Below are positions 43,041 through 54,910 of a DNA stretch of 64,000 nucleotides, piece after piece. Made by a program: the position numbers and the translations under genes. Below the pieces are notes generated by a model. The model made no database searches and was not told the DNA's origin. It saw only the letters and a program-made list of their open reading frames with translations. The stretch lies in contig CM069448.1 in the NCBI GenBank assembly GCA_035610835.1, forward strand, positions 3,410,001 through 3,474,000, given 5' to 3'. Source of the DNA: Ophiura sarsii. Its lineage: Eukaryota; Echinodermata; Ophiuroidea; Amphilepidida; Ophiuridae. Position 1 is the stretch's first letter. Every line of letters starts with the position of its first letter.

Positions 43041-44103
43041 AATGGCATTGAATATTAGACTAAGTGATTATAACATGTGCGACTCTTGATTTCAACTTCT
43101 TGTTGGATGAACTTCGAGCTTCCGCTGCTGGTATAAGAAAAGTAAAAAAAACAAGTTTGAACAAAAAGAAAAAATCCGCCCACCCGCCCTCCTCTCTGAG
43201 AGCTCTGGAGGACAACCAAACAACTTTTTTGGCCTAATCAGAGGAGAGCAGACGAAAACACAACAAAATAGGGTATCATCTGATCGTATTGGACTGGTTT
43301 CAACTTTCATGCGACACCATAGATTTCAAGTTAATATAACTACTTATAATATTTGTTTGAAGACCGGAAAGCCCTCTTTGATTCGCGTTAATTAAGCTAT
43401 ATCAATTATCAATGAGAAAGGTGTTAGTATTAAGGACTGATCATTACTATGGAATTGCCGACCGATTACCGATCCGATAAATCAATAAATAATCATTTCC
43501 ATTAATATTGACTTCTGAAGATACACACCGCCTAAATTGGTGCTCAATAATAGATAACTAAAAATACGAGGGCGGAGGAGATTGATGGGCGGAAGTCGCG
43601 AATAATAAGCAAAATAAATAGGCTAAACAAATAACACGAATTTATCTATCGTAAATATGGGTAAAGACCTGTATCTGTAGTAGTATTGCATAATAATAGT
43701 CAGGAAGTTTGTCCGACAAACCAAAGACCTTTATACTCGAAATGCATTGGACAAACACTACAAAATAGAGAGTTGACAAAAATGGTTAGATCAGCAATAC
43801 ATTTTTTTCCTTTAAAAGATTTGTTTCAAAATAACAATATTGAAGTCAATTCAGGGTCAAGTCTGTATCGTTAACGGTTCGCCGATCAAACTGTTTTGGG
43901 ATCTATTTAGCGCTAGATTTGGCAATTATGACGCGTGGCGGAAGTCGCAAAGGATCCAAATTTACCGGTGTGTTAAGAAACCTGTGTCACCGTAGAATTA
44001 GGCATTGTATCTGGTCTAAGTCTACACTCGTCAGTCTTGAAATAATCAACCAGTAATTGGTGTGGTTGATTGGAGCAATTATGAGACCATTTTGTATTGC
44101 ATT
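43041..44103. other. background, nothing recognised
   Basis: CGGAAGTCGC appears twice (43590 and 43939). No gene or bounded element. Confidence 0.4.
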
Positions 44104-44303
44104 GTATGCCTAACATTGTATGCCTAACATGGCTTAATAATCATAATAGTTAACTATGCCTAACATGGCTTAATAATCATAATAGTTAACTATGCCTAAC
44201 ATGGCTTAATAATCATAATAGTTAACTATGCCTAACATGGCTTAATAATCATAATAGTTAACTATGCCTAACATGGCTTAATAATCATAATAGTTAACTA
44301 ATA
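44104..44303. repeat. 36-bp minisatellite, five units
   Basis: GCCTAACATGGCTTAATAAT plus CATAATAGTTAACTAT, essentially identical units. The left edge has two shorter GTATGCCTAACAT copies. Confidence 0.95.
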
Positions 44304-44374
44304 ATACGCTGAACCTACCTCAATTAAGTGGTCGCCGATTGATATTAAAGGTCGTTCGTTCGTCCCGTCTTGTC

Positions 44375-45536
44375 TGTTGGTTGGTCAGGCACTGAGGCCC
44401 CCAAGTTGTCTGTTGGTTGGTTAGGCACTGAGGCCCCCAAGTTGTCTGTTGGTTGGTTAAGCACTGAGGCCCCCGAATGGGTTGTCTGTTGGTTGGTTAG
44501 GCACTGAGGCCCCCAAGTTGTCTGTTGGTTGATTAGGCACTGAGGCCCCCAAGTTGTCTGTTGGTTGGTTAGGCACTGAGGCCCCGAATGGGTTGTCTGT
44601 TGATTGGTTAGGCACTGAGGCCCCGAATGGGTTGTCTGTTGGTTGGTTAGGCACTGTGGCCCCGAATGGGTTGTCTGTTGGTTGGTTAGGCACTGAGGCC
44701 CCGAATGGGTTGTCTGTTGGTTGGTTAGGCACTGTGGCCCCGAATGGGTTGTCTGTTGGTTGGTTAGGCACTGAGGCCCCGAATGGGTTGTCTGTTGGTT
44801 GGTTAGGCACTGTGGCCCTGAATGGGTTGTCTGTTGGTTGGTTAGGCACTGAGGCCCCGAATGGGTTGTCTGTTGGTTGGTTAGGCACTGAGGCCCCGAA
44901 TGGATTGTCGTTGGTTGGTTAGGCACTGAGGCCCCGAATGGGTTGTCTGTTGGTTGGTTAGGCACTGAGGCCCCGAATGGGTTGTCTGTTGTTTGGTTAG
45001 GCACTGAGGCCCCGAATGGGTTGTCTGTTGGTTGGTTAGGCACTGTGGCCCTGAATGGGTTGTCTGTTGGTTGGTTAGGCACTGAGGCCCCGAATGGGTT
45101 GTCTGTTGTTTGGTTAGGCACTGAGGCCCCGAATGGGTTGTCTGTTGTTTGGTTAGGCACTGAGGCCCCGAATGGGTTGTCTGTTGGTTGGTTAGGCACT
45201 GTGGCCCTGAATGGGTTGTCTGTTGGTTGGTTAGGCACTGAGGCCCCGAATGGGTTGTGTGTTGGTTGGTTAGGCACTGAGGCCCCGAATGGGTTGTCTG
45301 TTGGTTGGTTAGGCACTGAGGCCCCGAATGGGTTGTCTGTTGGTTGGTTAGGCACTGAGGCCCCGAATGGGTTGTCGTTGGTTGGTTAGGCACTGAGGCC
45401 CCGAATGGGTTGTCTGTTGGTTGGTTAGGCACTGAGGCCCCGAATGGGTTGTCTGTTGGTTGGTTAGGCACTGAGGCCCCGAATGGGTTGTCTGTTGGTT
45501 GGTTAGGCACTGAGGCCCCGAATGGGTTGTCAAACC
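44375..45536. repeat. 39-bp minisatellite, about 30 units
   Basis: Unit GGTTGTCTGTTGGTTGGTTA plus GGCACTGAGGCCCCGAATG. The period is divisible by three and the unit is stop-free in several frames, producing long ORFs on both strands. One minus-strand frame reads PNQPTDNPFGASV. Two units lack one base (near 44908 and 45375) and the left-end units lack the GAATGG part, shifting the frame. Changes are not biased to silent sites, so a protein is not supported. Confidence 0.95.
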
Positions 45537-45729
45537 TTTCTTTACAAACAAGCAATTAATGGCACCAACAAACAGAAATAATTAACTTTGGCTGTTTTGC
45601 TGTTAATTAAACCACGTATTCGTAAAAATGTATAATGTGTATTCGCTTTAAACAGTTAGTTGTTAAGAAGCGGCCCGTGACTGAAGCTTGTTAGGTCATG
45701 TAGGTACAGATTTGTCTTACAGACATATG

Positions 45730-47048
45730 AAGCATTGGCATACCTAAAGCGGTGGCATTGGCATACCTAAGGGTGGCATTGGCATACATAAGCGGTGGCA
45801 TTGGCATACATAGGGGTGGCATTGGCATACCTAGGGGATGGCACTGGCATACATAAACGGTGGCATTGGCATACCTAGGGGATGGCACTGGCATACCTAA
45901 GGGATGGCATTGGCATACCTAGGGGATGGCATTGGAATTATACCTAGCGGTTGCATTGGAATTATACCTAGCGGTTGCATTGGCATACCTAGGGGTGGAA
46001 TTGGCATACCTAGGGGATGGTATTGGCATACCTAGGGGATAGCACTGGCATACCTAAGGGATGGCATTGGCATACCTAGGGGATGGCATTGGAATTATAC
46101 CGAGCGGTTGCATTGGCATACCTAGGGTATGACATTGGCATACTTAGGGGTGGCATTGGCATACATAAGCGGTGGCATTGGTATACCATGGGGATGTCAT
46201 TTGGCATACCTAAGGGATGGCATTGGCATACCTAGGGGATAGCACTGGCATACCTAAGGGATAAGGACATACCTAGGGTGGCATTGGCATACCTAGGGTA
46301 AGGGATTGGGATACCTAGCGGTGGCATTGACATACTTAGGGGTGGCATTGGCATACCTAAGCGGTGACATTGGCATACCTAGGAGTGGCATTGGCATACC
46401 TAAGGGTGGCATTGGCATACCTAGGGGTGACTTTGGCATACCTAAGCGGTGGCATTGGCATACCTAGGGGTGGCATTGGCATACATAAGCGGTAGCATTG
46501 GCATACCCAGGGGTGGCATTGGCATACCTAGGGTGGCATTGGCATACCTAGGGGGTGGCATTAGCATACCTAGGGGATTGCATTGACATACCTAGGGGAT
46601 GTCATTGGCATACCTAGGGGTGGCATTGGCATACCTAGGGGTGGCATTGGCATACATAAGCGGTGGCATTAGTATAATTAGGTGTGGCATTGACATAACT
46701 AGGGGTGGCATTGGCATACCTAGAGGATGGCATTAGCAAACCTAGGGGATGGCATTGGTGACATGCATACCCATAGGGGTGGCATTGGCATTCCCATGGG
46801 TGACATGCATACCCAGAGGCGGGCATTGGCATGCCTAGGAGATGGCGTTGGCATACCTAGGGGTGACTTGCATACCTAAGGGTGTGGCATTGGCATGTCC
46901 AGGGGTGACATTCATACCCAAAGGTGTGGCATTGGCATGCCTAGTGTGGTATTTGCATTCCTAGGGGATGGCATTGGCATAACCAGGTGGCATTTGCATA
47001 CCTAGCGGAATGGCATTGGCATATCCAGGTGGCATTGGCATAACAATG
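45730..47048. repeat. degenerate 21-22-bp minisatellite, about 60 units
   Basis: Core GGCATTGGCATACCTAGGGG(A)T with much variation in the GGGG(T/AT) joint and occasional substitutions such as CATAAGCGG. More degenerate toward the right end. Confidence 0.95.
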
Positions 47049-47109
47049 GTGTGGCAGTCAACAATTTGGATCCAAACCACGCACCAGAGCCTCGCGTAAA
47101 ACGTCGAAA

Positions 47110-47331
47110 GGCGAACAAATTAAATCACTGAATATGTATCGGCCACAAATCACAACATAGACTGGGAGGAGGGATATCTGGATCAGGAGGAGAGATGAGA
47201 AAACACTATACAAGGACGAGAAGTCTACCAACTGCATAACAGCTATGCTCAACCCATTCTGTCCACGCCCTCCACGATGGGTAACAGTAACTATGCATCC
47301 CAGTGAGCAGGACTCAGAGTTGCCAGTCTGA
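47110..47331 (+). pseudogene. decayed C-terminal tail resembling a Penelope-like GIY-YIG endonuclease
   Basis: One frame at 47136-47198 reads VSATNHNIDWEEGYLDQEER before a stop, like the H-x-IDW..A..LD.E stretch that precedes the end of Penelope-like endonuclease domains. The next frame from 47173 reads DIWIRRRDEKTLYKDEKS and continues to a stop at 47329-47331, like the EAIWIRR..LNKDEG..LS tail of the same proteins. A frameshift separates the two. The GIY-YIG signature is upstream and not present here; the minisatellite has replaced or displaced it. Identification is from recall of the family, without alignment. Confidence 0.4.
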
Positions 47332-47362
47332 TAAAGCCACCAGCATGTTGGTGAAACGTCAT
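47326..47362 (+). ncRNA. hammerhead-ribozyme-like sequence after the endonuclease remnant
   Basis: CTGATAA (47328-47334), a small stem ACCA/TGGT, then GAAAC (47353-47357) and GTC (47358-47360) follow the hammerhead core order CTGATGA - stem II - GAAA - GTC. Penelope-like elements are known to carry minimal hammerhead motifs. The core G is replaced by A (CTGATaA), stem II is short and stem III would be minimal, so activity is doubtful. Confidence 0.3.
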
Positions 47363-48325
47363 TAAACCGTGAGTAAACATCTTACATTTCTTTGGATTTG
47401 TCTTAATACTACAGGCTGTGTCAACAAAATGTCCCATGTAAAACATGATTTTGTGGTCATGAAAGAATATAAAAATTGATGTGAAGTACTAATAAGTATG
47501 TTCAGCAATCTTTAATGTGTCATAAGAATATTTGTCTATCCATTTTGGAGCTTTCGTTATCAAATTATGGCAAATCTACTCAGGCATGTCAAATTCTGCT
47601 TTTGACCACTTTCATGTGAAGAGAACTTTAAAGTAGAATTGCCATTCAGCGTGTAATTTAATATAATCAATAAAATCAATAATTATCTATACCTACCTAC
47701 TTAATCTTGATAGTTAGTTCCATTTGAGCAGAAAATAATCCATATTATCCATAACAAACTACAGAATATTTGAATTGTAGATGTATTTTAAACAATACAT
47801 TGACATATCCTGTTATCATGATTAATATAATCATCATCGGAATCACAAAGGCATTTTTTTTATTTTCAGTTGAAAGTCATATTTTGTTGTTCAAAAGTGC
47901 CAAAGTGGGATTTGCACTCTTGTTACTGAATTAATCATATCTCGGTAGTTAGGTGGTAAATTCAATGGGATTAAGTGTATTTGATAGAAGATTATGGCTT
48001 ACCAAGGGTCTAATTTTTGAAAACATAAACAAATGTGATGTGTTTTTAATTAATTTCTAACTCATGGAACACTTTTTATCATGTTTATTGACACGCCAAA
48101 CAATCCAGATGAAATTATTCAAAGATACTACAAAATATTTTTCGAAAGATACGGTATTTGATTGCTTTTTAAACATTTCGTCCGTATACGAAATTTGACT
48201 TCTTTTCATCATTTACACCCCAAGGATGAGTTTTACCTCATCTTAAAATATCTAGATAAGTAAGGTATAAAGCTTGTCCAAACGTCCTTATTTCTTTACA
48301 TGTTTACTGACATACGTACGAGATT
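47361..48325. other. AT-rich background
   Basis: No gene or bounded element. Ends at the A1 repeat of the next element. Confidence 0.4.
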
Positions 48326-48506
48326 TGCCATTTTCTATTGTAGCCGAATTTGCGGTGTTAAGAAGGGGATGTTGAGGGGATTATGGGATTGGTGGTCAGA
48401 TGTGAGTGGTGGCGGGAAATTAGAAGAAGGAATTATGGGTATGATGATGTGATGGTAATTACTTGACCGTTTTCGCTCGAACGACGCGGACGGTTTGAAT
48501 TTTCGT
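48326..48506. repeat. A1 terminal repeat of the second split-direct-repeat element
   Basis: Begins TGCCATTTTCTATTGTAGCC and ends TTTGAATTTTCGT. Matches A2 over 181 bp with constant offset 5062. Confidence 0.9.
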
Positions 48507-51500
48507 GGGATTTATCTTGGTTTTCGTCTTCTGATTTCGACTGCTGTGTCGACCTGTTACGGGTTTTTCATCGTGTAGGCTGCCGACATCGCCATTGGCC
48601 ATGGCTAGCTTTTGGAATTGGCGAGTGCCTGGAATGTATTTGTGATGAATTGATGATTGATCACCTTTTGATTGTTGAATTGCTGCAAGACTTTGCGCTA
48701 ATACGACACATCCAACAAGATTAGGTATGTCTATCCGTTTACAATAATGTTTATGTTGGGGCCTGGAAGTTCCCATGAGTTTTAATTACAACACTAAAAT
48801 TCAGTTGATTTAATATGCTAGCTTTAGCTACAAGAGCTTCACACTCTTAGCCTCAATTGAGTAGGTAGCGGTATATTAAATTTATTTAGAGCTTTGTGCG
48901 TTTTTAATCGCGTCATGTTGACTTCTGTTGCTAATATAGTTATGCAGTGATAAGTTAAGGTTTACACGGTTAAATTCATTGATGCCCGATTTGGTCTACA
49001 TTGTCTTTTTCATGTACACAGGTAATCATAGATTTACACATTGTATTTGCGGTATTTGATCGAGTATCAGTGTTGACATTCGAGCAATGAGAAATGTATT
49101 TCATATGTTGATTTTTATACAAAGCCGAACAAAGCGGGCGATCTATATTGTGACAAAGTGTTCACACCTATATCCCATGGTTTATTCCATATACTTATTG
49201 CCATGGCATCTTTTCTCATTAGATCAATTGACAAATTACCTGATGTATTAAGCTCCGTATGAATGATTGTTACGCATGTACGTGATTGATAGCCATTCAG
49301 CCTTAGATTTAATTCGATCTATTAACATATGGATATAACCACTTCAACAGCTACAAGTTTAGTTCTACCATGAGTTCATTGACTATCTGTGATGTATATC
49401 CGGATGCGTTTATATCTGAGATTATTCATCTCACTGATTTTATATTGATTTTTAACCTCTCCATAGAATATGGTTTAATCCACTGTTTAGTTGTTTTTCT
49501 CATAGTTTTCATCTTATAACATAATTCCTATAAGAGGAATAATGATTGAGATTTAAATATTGCAAGTTTATTAATCGGTTCAGATCAGTTCTCCCTATTA
49601 GTATTTTATAGGATACCATAATTGACGGAGTGTTTTAATATCCTCCTTCGATTTTCATGTTATTATTGAAAGAATTGTTTATACATGTGTATATTGATAT
49701 TCACGCTTGTGGTCATTTAATTAACCGGCATTTGCAGGTCTCAGTGCTCAGAAAATACACATATTTCCTATGACTCGCAGAGTAATTTTTAGTGCATCAT
49801 GTGTTGAACGGGGAGAACAAGGCGGTCGATATTATCAGATTAATTTCGTATGGTTTTCTCGAAAGAAATTGATGCAGATCATACCAATAGTACGCACGAT
49901 GTAGGCTGAAGTTGGCGTTTTATGAAAACACTTTTTAAGATGATGATTTAATGATTTTCACTTTGTGAGACTTGACGGACAAATTTGAGTCAATTTCGAT
50001 GTTCTGATTGACAATAATATATATACTAATACGCTTTTCTTCATCTGCTTGGTATAGGCATAGTTCCTATGCTATCACAATGCTTGATTTTAGATCGTTT
50101 TAGATCATGTGACTATAACTTTGTTTTAAAAGCTGATATTCCAGTAGCTGGTTATTTTGCTTCAGAGTTTGTTAGCTTGACTTGGACGAGGTTGCTGTTG
50201 TGCGGATTGTAGACAATTTCATATGTTTGTTTGTTTGTTTTATCCATAATTCTGTGGTTTTATCAACTGCACTCTTATCTGCATAGTGAACGATCATTTG
50301 TTTCATAATGATATGATATGTTGAAATAAAGAGTACCAACGAGTTATTTGAACTATTTTCTTTTGGTAATCAAGTCACATGTCACGCATGTGTAAAATAT
50401 GTGTAGAATATGTAATTTACATAACATGATATCGCCATTGGTTGACTAATTGGACGTAGAGCCTGGTGATCCGAAACATTCCAGAATTGGATGAATGATG
50501 GAAAGTGTAGACGTTTTATTGAAGAGACCAAGTAACCAACTTGCAAGACAAATAATCGATCGAATGATCAAGTACTTCAATAGGCTCGGACGCGGAAAGA
50601 TATAAATTAAATAGCAACATGTTGGTGTAAGTGTAAGTGATCCTTGATATGGCAATTAGTAACGCAAAGTTTAACTTTGATCAGTTCACGTATAGGAATC
50701 TTGAAGTTGTGGGATCATGATTAGTGAGAGAAGCGTGAAACGTATTAATCGGTTTTTGTTGACACTAATTAGTGATTAGTGTTTGTTTACAGTTCCATTT
50801 ATCGTTTCGATGATTTCTTGAAATAACGACATGAATAAGCTGGTTGGGAGTTCAGATCTCAGTTCTTAGAAGAGGCAATCACGAAACGGGCAATGGCGTC
50901 GTTTGTTCCAGCTTTCTTTGCTTCACTTGATTTCTGATATCAAGAAGAGATATTATCAGTGATCTTAAGATTTACAGATCACGTCATGACTTTTGAGACT
51001 TATTAGTCACACTCGACTCCTAATCATGGATGGTTTAAATGAACAGTGATGAAGTTGTCGGTGTTTACCTTGATGCAATGTTGATCTTTGGTCGATCGTC
51101 TCTGATAGAATTACAGTCGTCTGATTTTCAGAACTGGTGCTGGATGTTTTAATAAGTTCTCCTGGCAATATTCCCATTCAGATATTTAGGAGTAAGTAAT
51201 TATGGAGGAAAGATGTATATAATACCTTATTATATATTTGTAAATCACAAACCCCTTGGTTGTGTCTAACTTATTGTTGAATAAGAAGATTTTGTTGTCC
51301 AGCTTTGACCAATTAGAAATCTCAGATGGCCTTTGGCCATTATGGCTATTCGCGATACTAAAGGGAAACATTATTGTTTGACCAGTGGGAAATTTGTGTT
51401 TTGATAGCAGAGATCTATTACGCAGTATTGCTTTATAATAGAAGAGCTTTAAGAAACCGATACTGATTTGAGAATAATGCGTGCAAGTATTATTGCATAT

Positions 51501-53228
51501 GCAGATACCAATATGGCATTTTACGAATTACGTGAAATAAGTAATTGACATCGTTTATATATAGCATGGTCACTATAGAACAATTGGCTTATGATTATGA
51601 TTGTTTACATAATTGGTAAACGAACCGTTTGATGATATTTATAGCTTTGTGGTTAAAAATGTGCAGTATTGCAATACATTTTTACAGCATTGGTTGCTGG
51701 GACAATTGGCTTATGATTATGAATCTTTACATAAATGGTAAATGTTTGACCGGCAGGAAGGACACTGGTGTGATAGCAGAGATCTATTACGCAGTATTGC
51801 TTGTAATCGAAGAGCTTTTATGGAACCGTTTGGTATTCATACTGATTTGAGAATAATGTGCAGTATTATTGCATAGCAATTTGGCATTTTACGAATCACG
51901 TGAAATAAGTAATTGACATTGTTTATATACAGCATTGGTCACTTGAACAGTTGGCTTATGATTATGAATGTTTACATATTGGTAAACGGAAACTGTTTGG
52001 TATTTATATTTTTGTGATTTAAATGTGTAGTATTGCAATAAAAATACAAAGTTTTTAAGCGTCTGACAGCTTACCATTTCATGAATAATTAAACAGTTGG
52101 CTTATGATTATGAATGTTTACATATTGATAAACGAAACCGTTTGGTATTTATAATTTTGTGATTTAAAATGTGCAGTATTGCAATAAAAATACAAAGTTT
52201 TTTAAGCGTCTGACAGCTTAACATTTCATCTATAATTAACAGTATTTTATACAGCATTTGTTACTAAATACTAGAATGATTGACGTATGATAACACATAA
52301 AACATACATATGATAATGAACTATATATTCTGTTTGGTATATATAGCTTTGTGATTAATTAATTGCATTATCGCAGACATAAATTCAAGTTGTTTGGCAT
52401 TTTGAGAATCCCATTTTGTTAAGTGATTGACAGCAATTTTATGTACGGATTGGTTACCAGAACGGTTGGCTGCTTAATAATGATGCAATATGAGATTGAA
52501 TTATACTATATATATAGGGATCTAATACTAGTTTGTAATGAATTACACAGACCTGAGAATTCTTTATATATACAGGGATGGGTTGTTCATATCAAACAAT
52601 AATATTACAGGTAATGTTTGCATGATAATATGACAGGTTGAATACCTTTGATCACAGGTTCGTCAGCTAATTGACACATATTATAACTAAGTATTCAGAA
52701 TGTTATACGACAAATCTAATATCGTTATGGTAGCTTACGATATAAACACAACTCGCATGAGAAGATGAATCAGGATATGGTTCAATATTTTAAATAAGAA
52801 ACAGACTCACGTCACATGACACCATGTCGTTTAATTATAGTGGTAATAAATACGCTTGTTGTAGATACCTTAGTATCTGTTAAAGTTGAAAGATATGTTG
52901 ATGATGGATTGAGATGAGAAGATGCGAAAGACGGGTATCATCCCGAGTCTGTATCTGTATGTATGCCTTGGTTACACCTTACAAGATACACAGAGTGTGA
53001 TTATCTTCATTTTATGAAGTATGGACTATTACAAGGAGAAGAAGAACCAGAACAGGTCTCATGAATTTGGGTTTGGTAGTATAACAAGATAATGAATTTA
53101 TTGAGAAATATTATGGATGGTTCATTTCCGACGTCATTGTCGTCTACCTTGGAACATGATGATGCTTGTCTGGAAATACAAATCATATAATGGGATTGTT
53201 TATCGCCTTGCCCGTTCTTTATTATTGA
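48507..53228. other. interior of the second split-direct-repeat element
   Basis: About 4.7 kb, AT-rich, with stops in all frames. The longest ORF (105 aa, minus, 48459-48776) begins in the interior and runs into A1; it ends in VRVVRAKTVK and has no known domain. A good 5' splice-site word (AG|GTATGT) lies at 48723. The central part has diverged internal repeats (51403-52260). No Pol motifs such as YxDD-type boxes were found. Confidence 0.6.
51403..52260. repeat. diverged internal repeats, 369-bp and about 140-bp periods
   Basis: GATAGCAGAGATCTATTACG occurs at 51403 and 51772 (period 369). TTGGCTTATGATTATGAATG recurs at about 51588, 51707, 51951 and 52096. CAAAGTTTTTAAGCGTCTGA recurs at about 52047 and 52194. 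Nested tandem growth inside the element interior. Confidence 0.85.
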
Positions 53229-53387
53229 CATAGGGAAAGCATAGTGTGCTTCCGTCGTCGTTCTTCAGCGGAGTCCGGTGTTCCCCATGGTTTGGTGATG
53301 AATATGTTTATGTTTCAGCTGTGGCGCCAAATGAAGGCGAATTAGAAAATAATTTATTTACGGTTGAGCGTGCGAATTAGTAAATAA
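53229..53387. repeat. B1 repeat of the second split-direct-repeat element
   Basis: Begins CATAGGGAAAGCATAGTGTG and ends GCGAATTAGTAAATAA; identical in length and nearly or fully in sequence to B2. Contains TTTATGTTTCAG, an acceptor-like word, at 53307-53318. Confidence 0.9.
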
Positions 53388-53568
53388 TGCCATTTTCTAT
53401 TGTAGCCGAATTTGCGGTGTTAAGAAGGGGATGTTGAGGGGATTATGGGATTGGTGGTCAGATGTGAGTGGTGGCGGGAAATTAGAAGAAGGAATTATGG
53501 GTATGATGATGTGATGGTAATTACTTGACCGTTTTCGCTCGAACGACGCGGACGGTTTGAATTTTCGT
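53388..53568. repeat. A2 repeat of the second split-direct-repeat element
   Basis: Directly abuts B1. Matches A1 base for base as far as read. Confidence 0.9.
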
Positions 53569-53860
53569 TGTTATTGACGGAATCAATATTTTACTTTTAA
53601 TGAATAGTGTCTTGTTTCAAATCCAACGAGTGTTAACACCTTCTTTTTGTGTGTTTTGAGTGTTTTTCAGTCATAACACATATGGAACATGAGATATATT
53701 GGAAATGTAGAGAGACAACAAGAAGAGAAGAGAAGCAGTGTGGATCAAAAACAGATAAGAAGTGGTGCACAACTGAGTTTGTAGGTTCGGATCCTGTGTG
53801 GGTATGTTGCCAATTATTATTATTACAATACAATTGTTATTTAGACATGAGTATGCTTTC
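53569..53860. other. A2-B2 spacer of the second element
   Basis: 292 bp, single copy. Carries overlapping 66- to 75-aa ORFs on both strands; the plus-strand one is Cys-rich (MCFECFSVITHMEHE) but has no known motif. Confidence 0.5.
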
Positions 53861-54019
53861 CATAGGGAAAGCATAGTGTGCTTCCGTCGTCGTTCTTCAG
53901 CGGAGTCCGGTGTTCCCCATGGTTTGGTGATGAATATGTTTATGTTTCAGCTGTGGCGCCAAATGAAGGCGAATTAGAAAATAATTTATTTACGGTTGAG
54001 CGTGCGAATTAGTAAATAA
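53861..54019. repeat. B2 terminal repeat of the second split-direct-repeat element
   Basis: Copy of B1 at offset 632, ending before unrelated flank CTGTATTTCTAGGG. Confidence 0.9.
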
Positions 54020-54908
54020 CTGTATTTCTAGGGACGTCATTTCATAGAAAATGCGATCCGGAAACTCTATCTATATATTTGCTTTATAAGTTGAAGACAA
54101 GTAGGGTGAAGGAACCCTGATAAGAGTATTGAAGAGATTCCGAGAAGACACCCACGGGAATAGAACAGCAGAGATAGGTGTCTTACTTATAAGCATGACA
54201 TATGTGTTAGCACGACACGTCTTCTGCCATACCTGTTGACTTGTATAATAACAGGTAGGAAAATATTCGCCAAATGTGAGCAGCTCTGATAGTCCAAGTG
54301 ATTTTTCAATAACAGGAGGGAGGGAGGGACGCTTTCTGTTCTGTTTTCTGTTGTAAACCCCTTCCCCGAAGGGACCAGACTCGAGTTAATTGCTAGCATG
54401 CTGGCTGAATGAAATGAAAGTAAGAAAAGATAGAAGAAAGAATGAAAAAAAGCCAATGCCATATAACCAAAACCAATTTTGGGCTACTAAACAGCACTCT
54501 GGCAACATATTAACGCACAAATACATTATATTCTAACGTTTAATTCATTTAACATGGTTTAGTTTAGAGATGAAAGTATATAGATCAACGAACGAGTTAA
54601 ATGTCATGAAGAAGTTCAACGGCCGCCTGATCGCATGCGCTGCATGATGTATACATCCAAACGATAGTTCTTGGCATAATGTTATCTTCAGTAGATAGTA
54701 TAAGAATATGCTGTAAGCCTTGGCTGTAATGTATCGCTCATAATCTGTGCACTTGAATTGCTCGTTTACGAGTTGCTGTGATTGTGACATGCCTGTTACA
54801 TTTTCATATGAAGCAAAATAGGTGTTTGATGATGATAAGCATGATAAGATACTGTTAACATTATCAATGTCATACATTATTTATAGCAGCACCGCACGCA
54901 GAGCAAAC
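54020..54908. other. background, nothing recognised
   Basis: Minus-strand ORFs of 91 and 110 aa (54187-54462, 54545-54877) have no recognisable domain. The 110-aa one has ordinary amino-acid composition, so a small exon cannot be excluded. Confidence 0.35.
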
Positions 54909-54910
54909 TA

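Larger units (their letters stand above)
48326..54019. mobile_element. second split-direct-repeat element, 5.7 kb, non-coding
   Basis: Seen directly: a 181-bp segment A at 48326-48506 recurs identically at 53388-53568, and a 159-bp segment B at 53229-53387 recurs at 53861-54019. B1 ends exactly where A2 begins (53387|53388). The order A1 - 4.7 kb - B1 - A2 - 292 bp - B2 is the same split-direct-repeat layout as at 13269-17123, with unrelated sequences and sizes. This architecture is known from tyrosine-recombinase retrotransposons. No reverse transcriptase or recombinase ORF exists; the longest ORF is 110 aa or less and unconvincing. It may be a large non-autonomous element, a fully decayed one, or a tandem pair of circles with one deleted. 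Orientation cannot be set. Confidence 0.75.

Noticed and set aside
44345..45555. 336-aa and 224-aa minus-strand ORFs as a gene
   Set aside because: Product of the 39-bp unit; single-base deletions swap frames and variation is not biased to silent positions.
53309..53345. GTGGCGCCAAATGAAGGCG as a primer-binding site of an LTR retrotransposon
   Set aside because: The flanking repeats are split (A1, B1A2, B2) rather than LTRs with TG..CA ends, and no gag-pol ORF is present.
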